From: Siculibacillus sp.
GTDB taxonomy: Bacteria > Pseudomonadota > Alphaproteobacteria > Rhizobiales > Ancalomicrobiaceae
Direction: 5' to 3'
Assembly (NCBI GenBank): GCA_030247555.1
Contig: JAOTSD010000030.1
Span: forward strand, 1-47,546
Length of the DNA: 47,546 nt
Every line of letters begins with the position of its first letter. The stretch's first letter is position 1. The notes beneath the pieces are model-generated. The model did no database searches. It was not told the DNA's origin and worked only from the letters and a program-made list of their open reading frames with translations. The translations under genes and the position numbers were made by a program. Below are positions 1-8,057 of the stretch, one piece after another.

Positions 1-373
1 GAGACAGCCCCATGACGTGTTCGCGAAGCCCGTGGAAATTCGCCTCGCCGGCGGATCCGGCGTCGACCAGAGTGGTGACGCCGCGCGCCGCGCCGCATTG
101 TTCGGGCCGGATGGAGATGTCGGTGCCGCCCCACCAGACGTGGGTATGGAGATCGACCCAGCCGGGAGAAAGGAAGGCGCCGGCGGCGTCGACGCGCCGC
201 GCCTCGGCCGGAGCCCGCGATGCGATCCCGGGTCCGGCGGCGAGCACCCGCCCTTCGGCGTCGATCGACACGTCGATGCGGGCGGGCGCGCCGGGAAGAT
301 CGGTGAACCCGATCGGACGGGCGTCGGTGACGAGAACCGGGGCCTTCGCGGCGGCGAAGAGATCGTCGAGCAT
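1..373 (-). CDS. Amidohydrolase/deacetylase-family metallohydrolase, N-terminal part (continues past base 1)
   Basis: Only the first 124 residues lie in the window. They hold a short beta-sandwich-like lead (PVLVTDARPIGF, then VSIDAEGRVLAAGPGI), followed by the metal-binding HTH motif at residues 76-78 inside GWVDLHTHVWWGGTD. Next comes GVTTLVDAGSAGEANFHG, which is characteristic of the EF_0837-type amidohydrolase/deacetylase branch rather than dihydroorotase. Family members are cytoplasmic zinc hydrolases acting on N-acyl amino acid or cyclic amide substrates; the substrate here cannot be read from the sequence. The start ATG shares one base with the permease stop (TGATG), so the gene is the last visible member of the peptide-type ABC operon. 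The likely role is hydrolysis of the imported compound. Confidence 0.85.
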   Translation of the reverse strand, partial: MLDDLFAAAKAPVLVTDARPIGFTDLPGAPARIDVSIDAEGRVLAAGPGIASRAPAEARRVDAAGAFLSPGWVDLHTHVWWGGTDISIRPEQCGAARGVTTLVDAGSAGEANFHGLREHVMGLS

Positions 374-1233
374 CAGGTGGTCCTCGCGAGACGGGGGTCG
401 AGAAGATCGCGCAGCGCATCGCCCATCACCTGGAGCGACATCACCGAGGCGACGATGGCGATGCCGGGGAACCACATGATCCAGCCGGCCTGATCCATGA
501 ACTGACGGCCCATGGCGATCATCGTGCCCCAGGTCGGCACGTCCGGCGAGACGCCGACGCCGAGGAAGGAGAGGCCGGCCTCGGCCAGGATGGCGTTGGC
601 GAAGATGAAGGTCGCCTGCACGGTGATCGGCGAGGCGAGATTGCGCAGCACGTGGCGGATCAGGATCCGGTGGGTCGGCACCCCGAGCGCCCGAGCCGCC
701 TCGACATAGGCGAGTTCGCGGATGACCAGCGTCGAGGCGCGCACCACGCGGGCGGCGCGCGGCGCATAGACGATGCCGAGCGCCAACACGACGTTGACGG
801 CGTTGGGACCCAGCGCGGCGACCAGCGCGATGGCGAGCAGGATGTCCGGGAAGGCCATCATCGCGTCGATGAGCCGGGAGAGCGGTCCGTCGAGCTTGCG
901 GAAATAGCCGGCGAGGAGACCGAGCGTCACGCCGATCAGGCAGGAGACGACGACCACGGATCCGCCGACGGCGAGCGAGATCCGTCCCGCCCAGACGGTG
1001 CGGGAAAGCACATCGCGGCCGAATTCGTCGGTGCCGAAGAGATGGGCCAGCGACGGCCCCTGCAGACGCGAGACGATCGACAGCTTCGACGGCGGATAGG
1101 GCGCGACCCAGGGCGCGAGGAGCGCCGCGACGATCACCAGGGCGAGGACGATCGCCGCGCCGACGGCGGGCGGACGTCGCAGGAGCCCGGAGATCAGGCT
1201 CTCGTCGGCGGAGATGGGAGCGGAGGCGGCCAT
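373..1233 (-). CDS. ABC transporter permease, DppC/OppC type
   Basis: An inner-membrane permease of 286 residues for a dipeptide/oligopeptide/nickel-type importer. After a short cytoplasmic tail (MAASAPISADES) there is a first membrane helix (AIVLALVIVAALLAPWVAPY) and the family motif HLFGTDEFGRDVLSR near residue 75, typical of DppC. Five further hydrophobic segments follow. The cytoplasmic EAA loop (EAARALGVPTHRILIRHVLRN) docks the ATPase. The C-terminus DPRLARTT is also family-like. The start overlaps the DppB-type stop by one base (TGATG). The ATPases are not in the window and may lie beyond base 1. Confidence 0.92.
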   Translation of the reverse strand: MAASAPISADESLISGLLRRPPAVGAAIVLALVIVAALLAPWVAPYPPSKLSIVSRLQGPSLAHLFGTDEFGRDVLSRTVWAGRISLAVGGSVVVVSCLIGVTLGLLAGYFRKLDGPLSRLIDAMMAFPDILLAIALVAALGPNAVNVVLALGIVYAPRAARVVRASTLVIRELAYVEAARALGVPTHRILIRHVLRNLASPITVQATFIFANAILAEAGLSFLGVGVSPDVPTWGTMIAMGRQFMDQAGWIMWFPGIAIVASVMSLQVMGDALRDLLDPRLARTT

Positions 1234-2174
1234 CAGTACCTCACGCGCGGATCGACCGCGAGATAGAGCATGTCGATGACGAAGTTGATCAGCACGTAGA
1301 GGCCGGCGACGACGAGAAGCGTCCCCTGGATCACCGGATAGTCGCGGCGCAGCACCGCCGAGACCACCAGCGAGCCGACGCCGGGCAGCCCGAACACCGT
1401 TTCGGTGACGATCGCGCCGGAGACGAGCAGCGCCGCGGTGAGTCCGACCACGGTGAGGATCGGGATCAGCGCGTTCTTCAGCGCGTGTTTCAGCACCATC
1501 CGGATCTCGCCCATGCCCTTGGCCCGGGCGGTGCGGACGTAGTCGTCGCCGAGCACGTCGAGCATGCTCGCCCGGGTGAAACGGGCTATCAGCGCCGAGG
1601 AGACGATGCCGAGCGCGAACGCCGGCAGCACCAGATGATGGAGCCGCTCGGCCAGAGAGGCTCCCGGCCCGCCGTAGCCCGACGGGTCGAACCAACCGAG
1701 CTTCACCGCGAAGACCTGCATCAGCACGAGACCGAGCCAGAAGCTCGGGATCGAGGCGACGAAGACGGCGGTGGTGGTCGTCACCTGATCGAAGAACGAT
1801 CCCCGCCGATAGGCCGAGAGGATGCCGACCGGCAGGGCGATGCCACAGGCGACGAGGAGCGAGAACAGAGTGAGGAAGAAGGTCGGTTCGGCCCTCTCCC
1901 ACAACGCCTGTCCGACCGGCCGGGCGAGGAAGATCGACTGGCCGAGATCGCCGGTCACGAGGCCGGCGACGTAGCGCCCGTACTGGACGAGGAGCGAGGA
2001 GTCGAGGCCGAGGCGGGCCCTGAGGTCCGCCACGTCCTGCGGCGTCGCGTCGGGCCCGAGCATCATCGCCGCTGGATCGCCCGGGGCGACCCGGACGACG
2101 ACGAAGACGATGGTCACGACCAGAGCCATGACCGCGACCATCTCGACGAGGCGGCGCAGGATCACTCGGGCCAC
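1233..2174 (-). CDS. ABC transporter permease, DppB/OppB type
   Basis: The partner permease, 313 residues, with the N-terminal helix RLVEMVAVMALVVTIVFVVVRVAPGDPA. The RVAPGDPA motif that follows the first helix marks DppB-type subunits. The EAA loop reads DDYVRTARAKGMGEIRMVLK and the C-terminus ends in the usual DPRVRY. I chose the GTG at 2174, four bases after the stop of the binding protein, because the in-frame extension further upstream lies inside that gene and looks non-coding (arginine and proline rich). The GTG start gives a protein of normal length. It forms the membrane channel together with the DppC-type neighbour. Confidence 0.9.
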   Translation of the reverse strand: MARVILRRLVEMVAVMALVVTIVFVVVRVAPGDPAAMMLGPDATPQDVADLRARLGLDSSLLVQYGRYVAGLVTGDLGQSIFLARPVGQALWERAEPTFFLTLFSLLVACGIALPVGILSAYRRGSFFDQVTTTTAVFVASIPSFWLGLVLMQVFAVKLGWFDPSGYGGPGASLAERLHHLVLPAFALGIVSSALIARFTRASMLDVLGDDYVRTARAKGMGEIRMVLKHALKNALIPILTVVGLTAALLVSGAIVTETVFGLPGVGSLVVSAVLRRDYPVIQGTLLVVAGLYVLINFVIDMLYLAVDPRVRY

Positions 2175-2178
2175 GATG

Positions 2179-3714
2179 TCACTTCTCCAGCCAAGCGTTC
2201 CAGAAATAGGGCCACGGCGCCGGGGTGACACCCTCGAGCTGCGGCGCCTTGGCGGCCAGCGCATTGAAGTTGCCGACCTTGTAGGCCGGAGCCTCGGCGT
2301 AGATCACCTTCTGCACCTCGGCCCAGGCGGCGAGGCGCGCCTTCGGTTCGGTCGCCTTGTTGAGGGCGTCGATCGCCGCGGCCTTGGCCGGGCTCGCCCA
2401 CCAACCGGGCGCCGCGTCGGACATGAAGCCGATCAGCGCCGGCTCGGGCAGGAACGGACTGTGGGTGATGTAGATGTCCCACAGCGCCGGATCGGCGCGG
2501 CGCTGGACCAGCGTCGCCCACTCGACCACGTCGAGCTGGACCTTGAAGCCGGCCGCCTTCAGATACTCCTGAGCCACCAGAGCCAGCTTGTAGTGGAACT
2601 CGTACTGGCGCGAGGTGAGGATGCGGATCGGCTTGGAGCCGTCGTAGCCGGCCTTCTTGACCAGCGCGGCGGCGGCGTCCGTCGCCCCCTGCGGCTTGTA
2701 GGCTTCGGTGCCGGCGGTCGTCGACCAGACGTATTCCTTGGGATACATGGCGCCGTCGACGGAGAAGAACTCCTTGGAGCCGAAGGCGGCGGTCATCATG
2801 TCTTCCGGCGCCAGCGCCGCCTGCACCGCCTTGCGCAGAATGAGGTCGGTGAACGGGCCGGCCTTGGTGTTCATGACGAACATCGGCCAGCCGAAGGGTT
2901 TCAGCATCACCGGCTTCGCCTTGCCGGCCTTGACCCGGTCGAAGGACTCGATCGGCAAGCTGTCGACATAGGCGAACTGGCCGGCGACCGAGCCCTCGAC
3001 GCGGGTGTTGGCGTCGGGAACCGGCACGAAGCGGATCTCGTCGAGCCACTGCTTGCGGGCGCCGCCGTAGCCGTCCGGCTCCCCGGCACGGGAGGCGTAG
3101 CCGTCGAAGCGGACGAGTTGGATGTACTGATCGGGCTTGCGCTCCTTCAGCAGGTAGGGACCGGTGCCGACGATCTTGGTCAGCGTGTCCTCGTTGTTGG
3201 CGGCCGGCACGACGATCGCCGCCGAGTTGTTGAAGGCGAGGAAGGCGGTGAGCGGCGCATAGGCGGCCTTCAACGTGATCTTGACCGCCGCGTCGCCGTC
3301 CGCCTCGATCGAGACGACGTTGGCGGCGACCTGCTTGCCGCGCGAACCGATCTTCATCCAGCGCTGGAGCGAGGCGACGACGTCCTTCGAAGTCATCGTC
3401 GTGCCGTCGTGGAACTTGACGCCCGAGCGCAACGGGATGCGGTAGACCGTACCGCCGGCCGAGATCTCCGGCAGGGTGGCGGCGAGCAACGGCGTCGGCG
3501 CCCAGGCCTTGTCGAAGGTGTAGAGTGTCTCGAAGACGTGCTGCGAGATGATGCCGACGAGGTCGGCGGTGGAGGAGACCGGATCGAGCGTCGGCGGCTC
3601 GCCGATGGTCGCCACATCGATGACCCCGCCACGGGCCGGCGCGGCGAAGGCGACGTCGCTCAGGCCGACGATCGCGATCGCGGAGGAAAGCAGAATCCGA
3701 ACTGTTCCGTTCAT
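2179..3714 (-). CDS. Extracellular solute-binding protein, family 5 (peptide/opine type)
   Basis: A periplasmic receptor of 511 residues feeding the two downstream permeases. A Sec signal peptide is visible (MNGTVRILLSSAIAIVGLSDVAFA, cleaved near A24). The mature part begins ARGGVIDVATIGEPPTLDPV, the usual start of SBP family 5, and includes the family signature region KFHDGTTMTSKDVVASLQRW near residue 100. The gene heads the operon, with a ribosome site (CAGGGAG) about 8 bases before the ATG. The ligand is unknown; the amidohydrolase at the operon end suggests an N-acylated or amide-bonded amino acid compound. Regulation probably acts at the palindrome at 3732-3753. Confidence 0.92.
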   Translation of the reverse strand: MNGTVRILLSSAIAIVGLSDVAFAAPARGGVIDVATIGEPPTLDPVSSTADLVGIISQHVFETLYTFDKAWAPTPLLAATLPEISAGGTVYRIPLRSGVKFHDGTTMTSKDVVASLQRWMKIGSRGKQVAANVVSIEADGDAAVKITLKAAYAPLTAFLAFNNSAAIVVPAANNEDTLTKIVGTGPYLLKERKPDQYIQLVRFDGYASRAGEPDGYGGARKQWLDEIRFVPVPDANTRVEGSVAGQFAYVDSLPIESFDRVKAGKAKPVMLKPFGWPMFVMNTKAGPFTDLILRKAVQAALAPEDMMTAAFGSKEFFSVDGAMYPKEYVWSTTAGTEAYKPQGATDAAAALVKKAGYDGSKPIRILTSRQYEFHYKLALVAQEYLKAAGFKVQLDVVEWATLVQRRADPALWDIYITHSPFLPEPALIGFMSDAAPGWWASPAKAAAIDALNKATEPKARLAAWAEVQKVIYAEAPAYKVGNFNALAAKAPQLEGVTPAPWPYFWNAWLEK

Positions 3715-3731
3715 GGTGGGCTCCCTGCTTG

Positions 3732-3753
3732 TTATTCCATTTTAATGGAATAA
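3732..3753. promoter_or_regulatory. 22-bp palindrome at the ABC operon promoter
   Basis: TTATTCCATT (3732-3741), two central bases, then its exact reverse complement AATGGAATAA (3744-3753). It lies 18 bases upstream of the binding-protein start, inside a short AT-rich stretch (3731-3775) that stands out in very GC-rich DNA. A second, imperfect TTAT...ATAA element follows at 3760-3773. Position and symmetry fit an operator for a dimeric repressor. The regulator gene is not identifiable in the window. Confidence 0.55.
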
Positions 3754-3992
3754 CATCTCTTATTATGTTATAAGATCTCACCGAGCCGCCCGCTTGTCAA
3801 ATGCCGGTTCGTCTCGGACGCGCGATCCGGCCGTGCGAAATCCCGTCGATCGGACGCGCGCCGTCACCGCGCCCGAGGGCACGCCACCGACGCGACGGGG
3901 GATGTCGGATGGAAGGGACCGCGAGGTCGGCCCGGACACGAGGAACTCCCGCTCGGTCGGAGGACGGGCTCGGCGGCGCGTGACGTCGGCTC
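3754..3992. other. Intergenic stretch without a recognisable gene
   Basis: About 240 bases between the ABC operon promoter and the stop of the DUF3883 gene. The first 20 bases are AT-rich and belong to the promoter region. The rest is GC-rich, with no convincing open frame on either strand, no strong ribosome site and no clear terminator. Confidence 0.5.
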
Positions 3993-4829
3993 CTAGTCGA
4001 AGCCGGCCCGAAAGATCGTCGCGGTGAGCGTCACGTGTGCGTCGAGCGGCGGGTGGAGTTCGAAGGCTCTCGGTTCACGGGAGAAGTTCCACAGCCGCAG
4101 GAGGCTCCATTCGGATCGACGTTCCTCGGCCGTGGCCAGTTCGTTGCGCGTGATGTGGAAGGGAGTGCGCTCCCAACCGTTCGTGGTCTTCACCTCGATG
4201 AGCCGCGGTCTGCCGTCCGGTGTGAAGCTGGCGATGTCGTAACCGGCGCCGTCGCCTTCGTCGCGGGACACCCAGCGTACTCCGCGCGCCAGGTCGCCAC
4301 GGCCGTGACCTCTCAACGTACCGCGTTCGTGATCGAACACGAATTCCTCTCCCGCATGCCCCAGAACACGATTGCGAGCATCGCGCTCGGCGACGTCGAA
4401 GCGACGGGCGATGTCCAGCATCTGCTCGAGCTCGTCCGGCGGCGGTCGGTTGCTCAGTGTGGGAGGCGGTCCGATCCAGACCGATGCGCCCTCGCGGAAG
4501 CCCGCCGGGGCATCCACGAACCGCGGCCGCGCGAGCCATCCCGGGTTGGCGGCGAGCCAGCGTGCGACCGCATCGACGAGTGTCCCCTGAAAATTGAAAG
4601 CCGGTTTGTATCCGGGGATCCACTCTTCCCCCAGACCTTTCAGAACCGCGCTGATGTTCTGGTGCTTGAACTCGATCGAACTCTCGGAACGATCGGACAC
4701 GCGACGCAGCAAAGCTCGTCGATGCTCGGCCTTGTTGTAGGGGCGCCCTGCGGAATCGGCCTGCAGCATCGCGAAGTAGTCCGCGACGATCAGATCGTTC
4801 TCGGTGTCGGACCAAGGCTCGTTCGACAT
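3993..4829 (-). CDS. DUF3883 domain protein (nuclease-fold, function unknown)
   Basis: A cytoplasmic protein of 278 residues. The N-terminal half (WSDTENDLIVADYFAML, then EFKHQNISAVLKGLG) matches the helical region often preceding DUF3883. The C-terminal half holds the DUF3883 core: GEEFVFDHE near residue 165, GYDIASFTPDGR near 200 and RLIEVKTTNG near 215. The D...ExK pattern is that of PD-(D/E)XK nuclease-like folds. Family members occur alone or attached to helicases and restriction-like proteins, and several are suspected defence components. No partner gene is adjacent, so the role is open. An in-frame GTG two codons upstream (4835) is an alternative start; neither has a strong ribosome site. 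Confidence 0.75.
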   Translation of the reverse strand: MSNEPWSDTENDLIVADYFAMLQADSAGRPYNKAEHRRALLRRVSDRSESSIEFKHQNISAVLKGLGEEWIPGYKPAFNFQGTLVDAVARWLAANPGWLARPRFVDAPAGFREGASVWIGPPPTLSNRPPPDELEQMLDIARRFDVAERDARNRVLGHAGEEFVFDHERGTLRGHGRGDLARGVRWVSRDEGDGAGYDIASFTPDGRPRLIEVKTTNGWERTPFHITRNELATAEERRSEWSLLRLWNFSREPRAFELHPPLDAHVTLTATIFRAGFD

Positions 4830-4907
4830 CGACACAGCCTAGCGATGCTCGCAGGCTCTGTCACCGTTCCCGCAACGCCGCCGATACCACGGCTCACCGG
4901 GTCGGCT

Positions 4908-5660
4908 TCAAAGCGCCGCGGCTTCCGACGGGGCCGCCCGGTCGAGATCTTCGGCGCGTTCGGCGATCTCGCCCTCGCTCGCGGGCATGTGGTCGAGGCG
5001 GAACATGACGCCGATCAGAACGGCGGTCGCCGCCAGCATCATCACGTAGCCGAAGAGCCACATGACCAACGGCACCAGCAGGAAATACGCCCGCATGCCG
5101 AACCAGTAGAACCGGCCGGAGCGCTCGAACTGCGAGATGACGATATCCGTGGGGACGTGCCCCCAGCGACCGGAGATCGGCACGTTGATCATGTAGCCGA
5201 CGTGATGGAACTGCCGGATCGCCATCGTGAAGCAGAGGAAGGCGACGAAGAGATCGACGAGGATGGTGAGCGTCTTGATCGTCCACATGGTCGACCCGGC
5301 CGGCCCGGTCAGACTGAGGGCGTGCCAGCTCGCCTCGAGCCGGTCGCCCTGGGCGCTGAGAGTGAGGACACCGATGATCAGCAACACCGCGGTCGAGGCG
5401 AGGAAGGTCGCCGCCATGGTGGAATTGCGCAGGGTCTGGATCGCGAGGATGTCCTTCCCCTCGGCCATGATGGCGCGGGTCCAGGCGGCGCGCGAACGGC
5501 GCATCGTCGCCTGGAACGTGTAGTTAGGGTTGCGCGCGACCTTGCGGGAGAGGAAGACGTGGTACCCGACGAGCGCGCCCAGCGTGAGCGCCAGGGCCGC
5601 GAGGTCGGCGAGGTCGGCGACCGCCGCCGGCGACGACGGAACGAATTCGGAGATGCCCAT
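4908..5660 (-). CDS. DUF599 family membrane protein
   Basis: An inner-membrane protein of 250 residues with four to five hydrophobic segments: residues about 12-35 (ADLAALALTLGALVGYHVFL), 82-102, 120-145 (IKTLTILVDLFVAFLCFTMA) and 185-215. The motif ARNPNYTFQATMRRSRAAW and the central IRQFHHVGYMIN are typical of the uncharacterised DUF599 family. A charged cytoplasmic tail follows. It starts 10 bases after the stop of a 56-residue gene on the same strand, so the two are probably cotranscribed. Function is unknown for the family. Confidence 0.85.
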   Translation of the reverse strand: MGISEFVPSSPAAVADLADLAALALTLGALVGYHVFLSRKVARNPNYTFQATMRRSRAAWTRAIMAEGKDILAIQTLRNSTMAATFLASTAVLLIIGVLTLSAQGDRLEASWHALSLTGPAGSTMWTIKTLTILVDLFVAFLCFTMAIRQFHHVGYMINVPISGRWGHVPTDIVISQFERSGRFYWFGMRAYFLLVPLVMWLFGYVMMLAATAVLIGVMFRLDHMPASEGEIAERAEDLDRAAPSEAAAL

Positions 5661-5670
5661 CTTCCGCGCC

Positions 5671-5841
5671 TCACTCGCCGAAGAAGGGGAACGGCTTGTC
5701 GACCGGTTCGCGACGCTCTTTCGGCGGCTCCGCCGCCTCGCCGCGCAGCCGTTCGAGAATGCGCCGCAGCCAGCCGGAATCGGCAGCAGGAGAGCGACGA
5801 CGCGATCTCGGCGACGGCACGGCGAGGACGATGGACCGCAT
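5671..5841 (-). CDS. Small basic protein, 56 residues (hypothetical)
   Basis: A short frame starting MRSIVLAVPSPRSRRRSP and ending KPFPFFGE just ahead of the DUF599 start. A GAGGT ribosome-site-like sequence lies about 11 bases before the ATG, and the spacing to the next gene is operon-like. The protein is rich in Arg and Pro, with one possible amphipathic helix (GWLRRILERLRGEA). I do not recognise a family. It could be a chance frame in GC-rich DNA, but its ribosome site, position and lack of a competing gene support a real gene. Confidence 0.5.
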   Translation of the reverse strand: MRSIVLAVPSPRSRRRSPAADSGWLRRILERLRGEAAEPPKERREPVDKPFPFFGE

Positions 5842-5868
5842 GGGTGGGTGACCTCGATCGAAGGGGAG

Positions 5869-5927
5869 GTCAGGTTGCCTCGCGGGTCTGACGCCGACCT
5901 GACGGCATCATGAAATCTCTGTCAGGT
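5869..5927. repeat. Three GTCAGGT elements around the histidine-kinase stop
   Basis: GTCAGGT occurs at 5869-5875 and 5921-5927, and its inverse ACCTGAC at 5897-5903. The copies lie between the end of the histidine kinase and the start of the 56-residue/DUF599 pair. They could be response-regulator half-sites for that pair, or a weak stem after the kinase gene. No functional evidence is visible. Confidence 0.35.
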
Positions 5928-7310
5928 TCCGATCTCCGTCGGCTTCTCCGGCGGCGGCGGGAAGGTGACGACGACCGCGAGCCCGGGGTCGGCATCCTCG
6001 AGGGCGAGTTGCGCCCCGTGATGGCGCACCACCGCGTCGACCACGGCGAGGCCCAGGCCGGTACCCGGCAGATGCCGGCTCTCGTCGAGGCGAACGAAAC
6101 GCCGGAGCACGCGCCGTCGGTCTGCTTCCCGAATGCCGGGGCCGTCGTCGGCGATGCGCAGGATCGTCCGGCCGCCGTCACGGCGCAGCGACACTTCGAT
6201 GGCGCCGCCGGCGGGGGTGTGGCGCAGGGCGTTGTCGACGATGTTGGAGAGCGCCTGGAACAGAAGATTGCGGTCGGCGGCGACCAGTGCGGGCCCGTCG
6301 GCGACGGTGAGGCGCAGGGTCTGCCCCTTCTCCTCGGCGGTCGGTACGAAATAGTCGACGAGGCCCGACAGGGCCTCCGCCGGCTCCCCCGGCTCGAAGC
6401 GCGACGCCACGCCGTGCTCCAACCGCGCGATCGACAGGAGCGCTTCGAAGGTTTCGAGGATCTGATCGAGATCGGCGACGCAATCGGCGAGCGCCGCCTC
6501 CGTCTCCGGAGCGGCGGGCGCGGAAAGCTGCAGGTACTCCAGCCGCCCGCGGACGCGGGACAGCGGGCTGCGCAGGTCGTGGGCGATGTCGTCGGTGACG
6601 TGGCGCGTCGCCGCCATCAGGTCCTCGATGCGATCGAGCGCCTCGTTGAGATGGGCGGCGAGATGATCGAACTCGTCGCCGCCGCCGGCGATCGGCATGC
6701 GCTCGTCGAGGTGACCGTGAACGACGCGCCCGGCGGCGGCGGCGAAGCCGGCGAGGCGCCGCATCACCACGTGGCCGGTGAGGGAACCGGCGGCGAAGGC
6801 GAGGACGACCATCAGCAGGCCGCCGACGAGGACGGTCTCGCGCATCACGGCGCCGAATTCGTCCTCTTCCGTCAGGTCGCGGCCGAGCACCAGCAACGGC
6901 CCGGAAGGGAGAGTGACGCCGACGAGGCGGGCGCGACGAGGACGGTCGTTCGGCTCGCGCCGGACCGAGACGTCGGATCGTTCTCCGCCTTCCGGCAGGC
7001 GCCCGTCGGCGAGAACGAAGTTGTCGACGATCTCGCCGCCGTCGATGACGAAGCGGTAGAGCCGGGCACTGCCGCGCTCGTGGTGGATCCTGACCCGGAC
7101 GGCTTCGCCGATGCCCGCCCGATCGAGACCCCTCAGGTCGGCGAGGACGCGGGCCCGCTCCGCCTCGATGGCGAGGTCGACCCGGTTCTCCATGATCGAG
7201 CGCGTGTTGAAATGAACGAAGGCGAGCAGCGCCCATCCGACCGCCATGTAGAGCGCAGCGGTCGAGAGGGTCAGGCGGAAGGAGGCGGAGCGCAGGCGTT
7301 CAGGGCGCAC
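5922..7310 (-). CDS. Two-component sensor histidine kinase (HAMP, HisKA, HATPase)
   Basis: An inner-membrane sensor of 462 residues. It has an N-terminal helix (residues about 14-35), a periplasmic sensor part to about 158, and a second helix (VLVGGLLMVVLAFAAGSL, 160-177). A HAMP linker follows. The phospho-accepting H244 sits in DDIAHDLRSPLSRV. The ATPase domain shows the N box (NIVDNALRH), G1 (DDGPGI) and G2 (GTGLGL). It ends in PPPPEKPTEIGT. Its start overlaps the response regulator by 11 bases, so the two are cotranscribed and cognate. The signal is unknown; members of this EnvZ/QseC-like class often sense envelope or ion conditions. Confidence 0.93.
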   Translation of the reverse strand: MRPERLRSASFRLTLSTAALYMAVGWALLAFVHFNTRSIMENRVDLAIEAERARVLADLRGLDRAGIGEAVRVRIHHERGSARLYRFVIDGGEIVDNFVLADGRLPEGGERSDVSVRREPNDRPRRARLVGVTLPSGPLLVLGRDLTEEDEFGAVMRETVLVGGLLMVVLAFAAGSLTGHVVMRRLAGFAAAAGRVVHGHLDERMPIAGGGDEFDHLAAHLNEALDRIEDLMAATRHVTDDIAHDLRSPLSRVRGRLEYLQLSAPAAPETEAALADCVADLDQILETFEALLSIARLEHGVASRFEPGEPAEALSGLVDYFVPTAEEKGQTLRLTVADGPALVAADRNLLFQALSNIVDNALRHTPAGGAIEVSLRRDGGRTILRIADDGPGIREADRRRVLRRFVRLDESRHLPGTGLGLAVVDAVVRHHGAQLALEDADPGLAVVVTFPPPPEKPTEIGT

Positions 7311-7974
7311 GGAGGCAATACCCGGCGCCGCGGACGGTGATCAACATCGGCTTCTCCGGATCGGTCTCGATCTTCTGCCTGAGGCGGCTGATGTGGACGT
7401 CGAGCGTGTTGGTCTGGGGATGAAAGTGGTAGTCCCAGACCGCCTCGCGCAGCATGGTTCGGGTCACCACCTGACCGGCGTGGCGCATGAGGTACTCGAG
7501 CAGCATGAATTCGCGCGGATGGAGATGGACGGCGGCGCCGGCCCGCGAGGCGGAACGGGTGCCGAGGTCGAGTATGAGATCGCCGACCTCGAGCCGGGTC
7601 CGCGGTACCGGGACGCTCCGGCGGCGCACCACCGCCTCGAGCCGGGCGTGCAGCTCGGCGAGCACATAGGGTTTGGCGACGTAGTCGTCGCCTCCGGCCT
7701 TGAGGCCGCGGATGCGCTCGTCGACGTGGGAGAGCGCCGAGAGGATCACCACCGGCGTCGTGACGCCTTCGCCGCGCAACCGCCGGATCAGTTCGAGCCC
7801 GTCGAGCCCGGGCAGCATGCGATCGACGATCAGAGCGTCGTAGTGCGGGTCGCGGGCGGCCTCCGCCGCATCGCGGCCGTCGGCGACGACGTCGACGACC
7901 ACGCCGAACTCCCTGAGCCCGAGGCGCAGGTAGTTGGCGACCTCGCGATCGTCCTCGACCACCAGGACCCGCAT
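7300..7974 (-). CDS. OmpR/PhoB-family response regulator
   Basis: A cytoplasmic transcription factor of 224 residues. Its receiver domain (1-115) carries the acidic pair ED at 7-8, the phospho-acceptor D51 (ALIVDRMLPGLDG) and the conserved lysine in DDYVAKPYVL. The winged-helix effector domain (about 125-222) contains LHPREFMLLEYLMRHAGQVVTR and the recognition part NTLDVHISRLRQKI, closing with TVRGAGYCLRAP. It is the first gene of the pair with the kinase. About 80 bases separate it from the preceding system, enough for its own promoter. Confidence 0.94.
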   Translation of the reverse strand: MRVLVVEDDREVANYLRLGLREFGVVVDVVADGRDAAEAARDPHYDALIVDRMLPGLDGLELIRRLRGEGVTTPVVILSALSHVDERIRGLKAGGDDYVAKPYVLAELHARLEAVVRRRSVPVPRTRLEVGDLILDLGTRSASRAGAAVHLHPREFMLLEYLMRHAGQVVTRTMLREAVWDYHFHPQTNTLDVHISRLRQKIETDPEKPMLITVRGAGYCLRAP

Positions 7975-8057
7975 CGTCGTCGCTTCTCCTTCGGTCCGCT
8001 CCCGACCTGCCTATCGCGCCGCCCCGGTCGACCACAAGGGCTCCGACCGAAGCCGGC

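Noticed and set aside
652-1266. Long open frames on the plus strand opposite the DppB/DppC genes (also 1485-2228 and 2110-3753)
   Set aside because: They are antisense to convincing permease and binding-protein genes and have Arg/Asp/Glu/Gly-rich, motif-free composition typical of mirror frames in GC-rich DNA.
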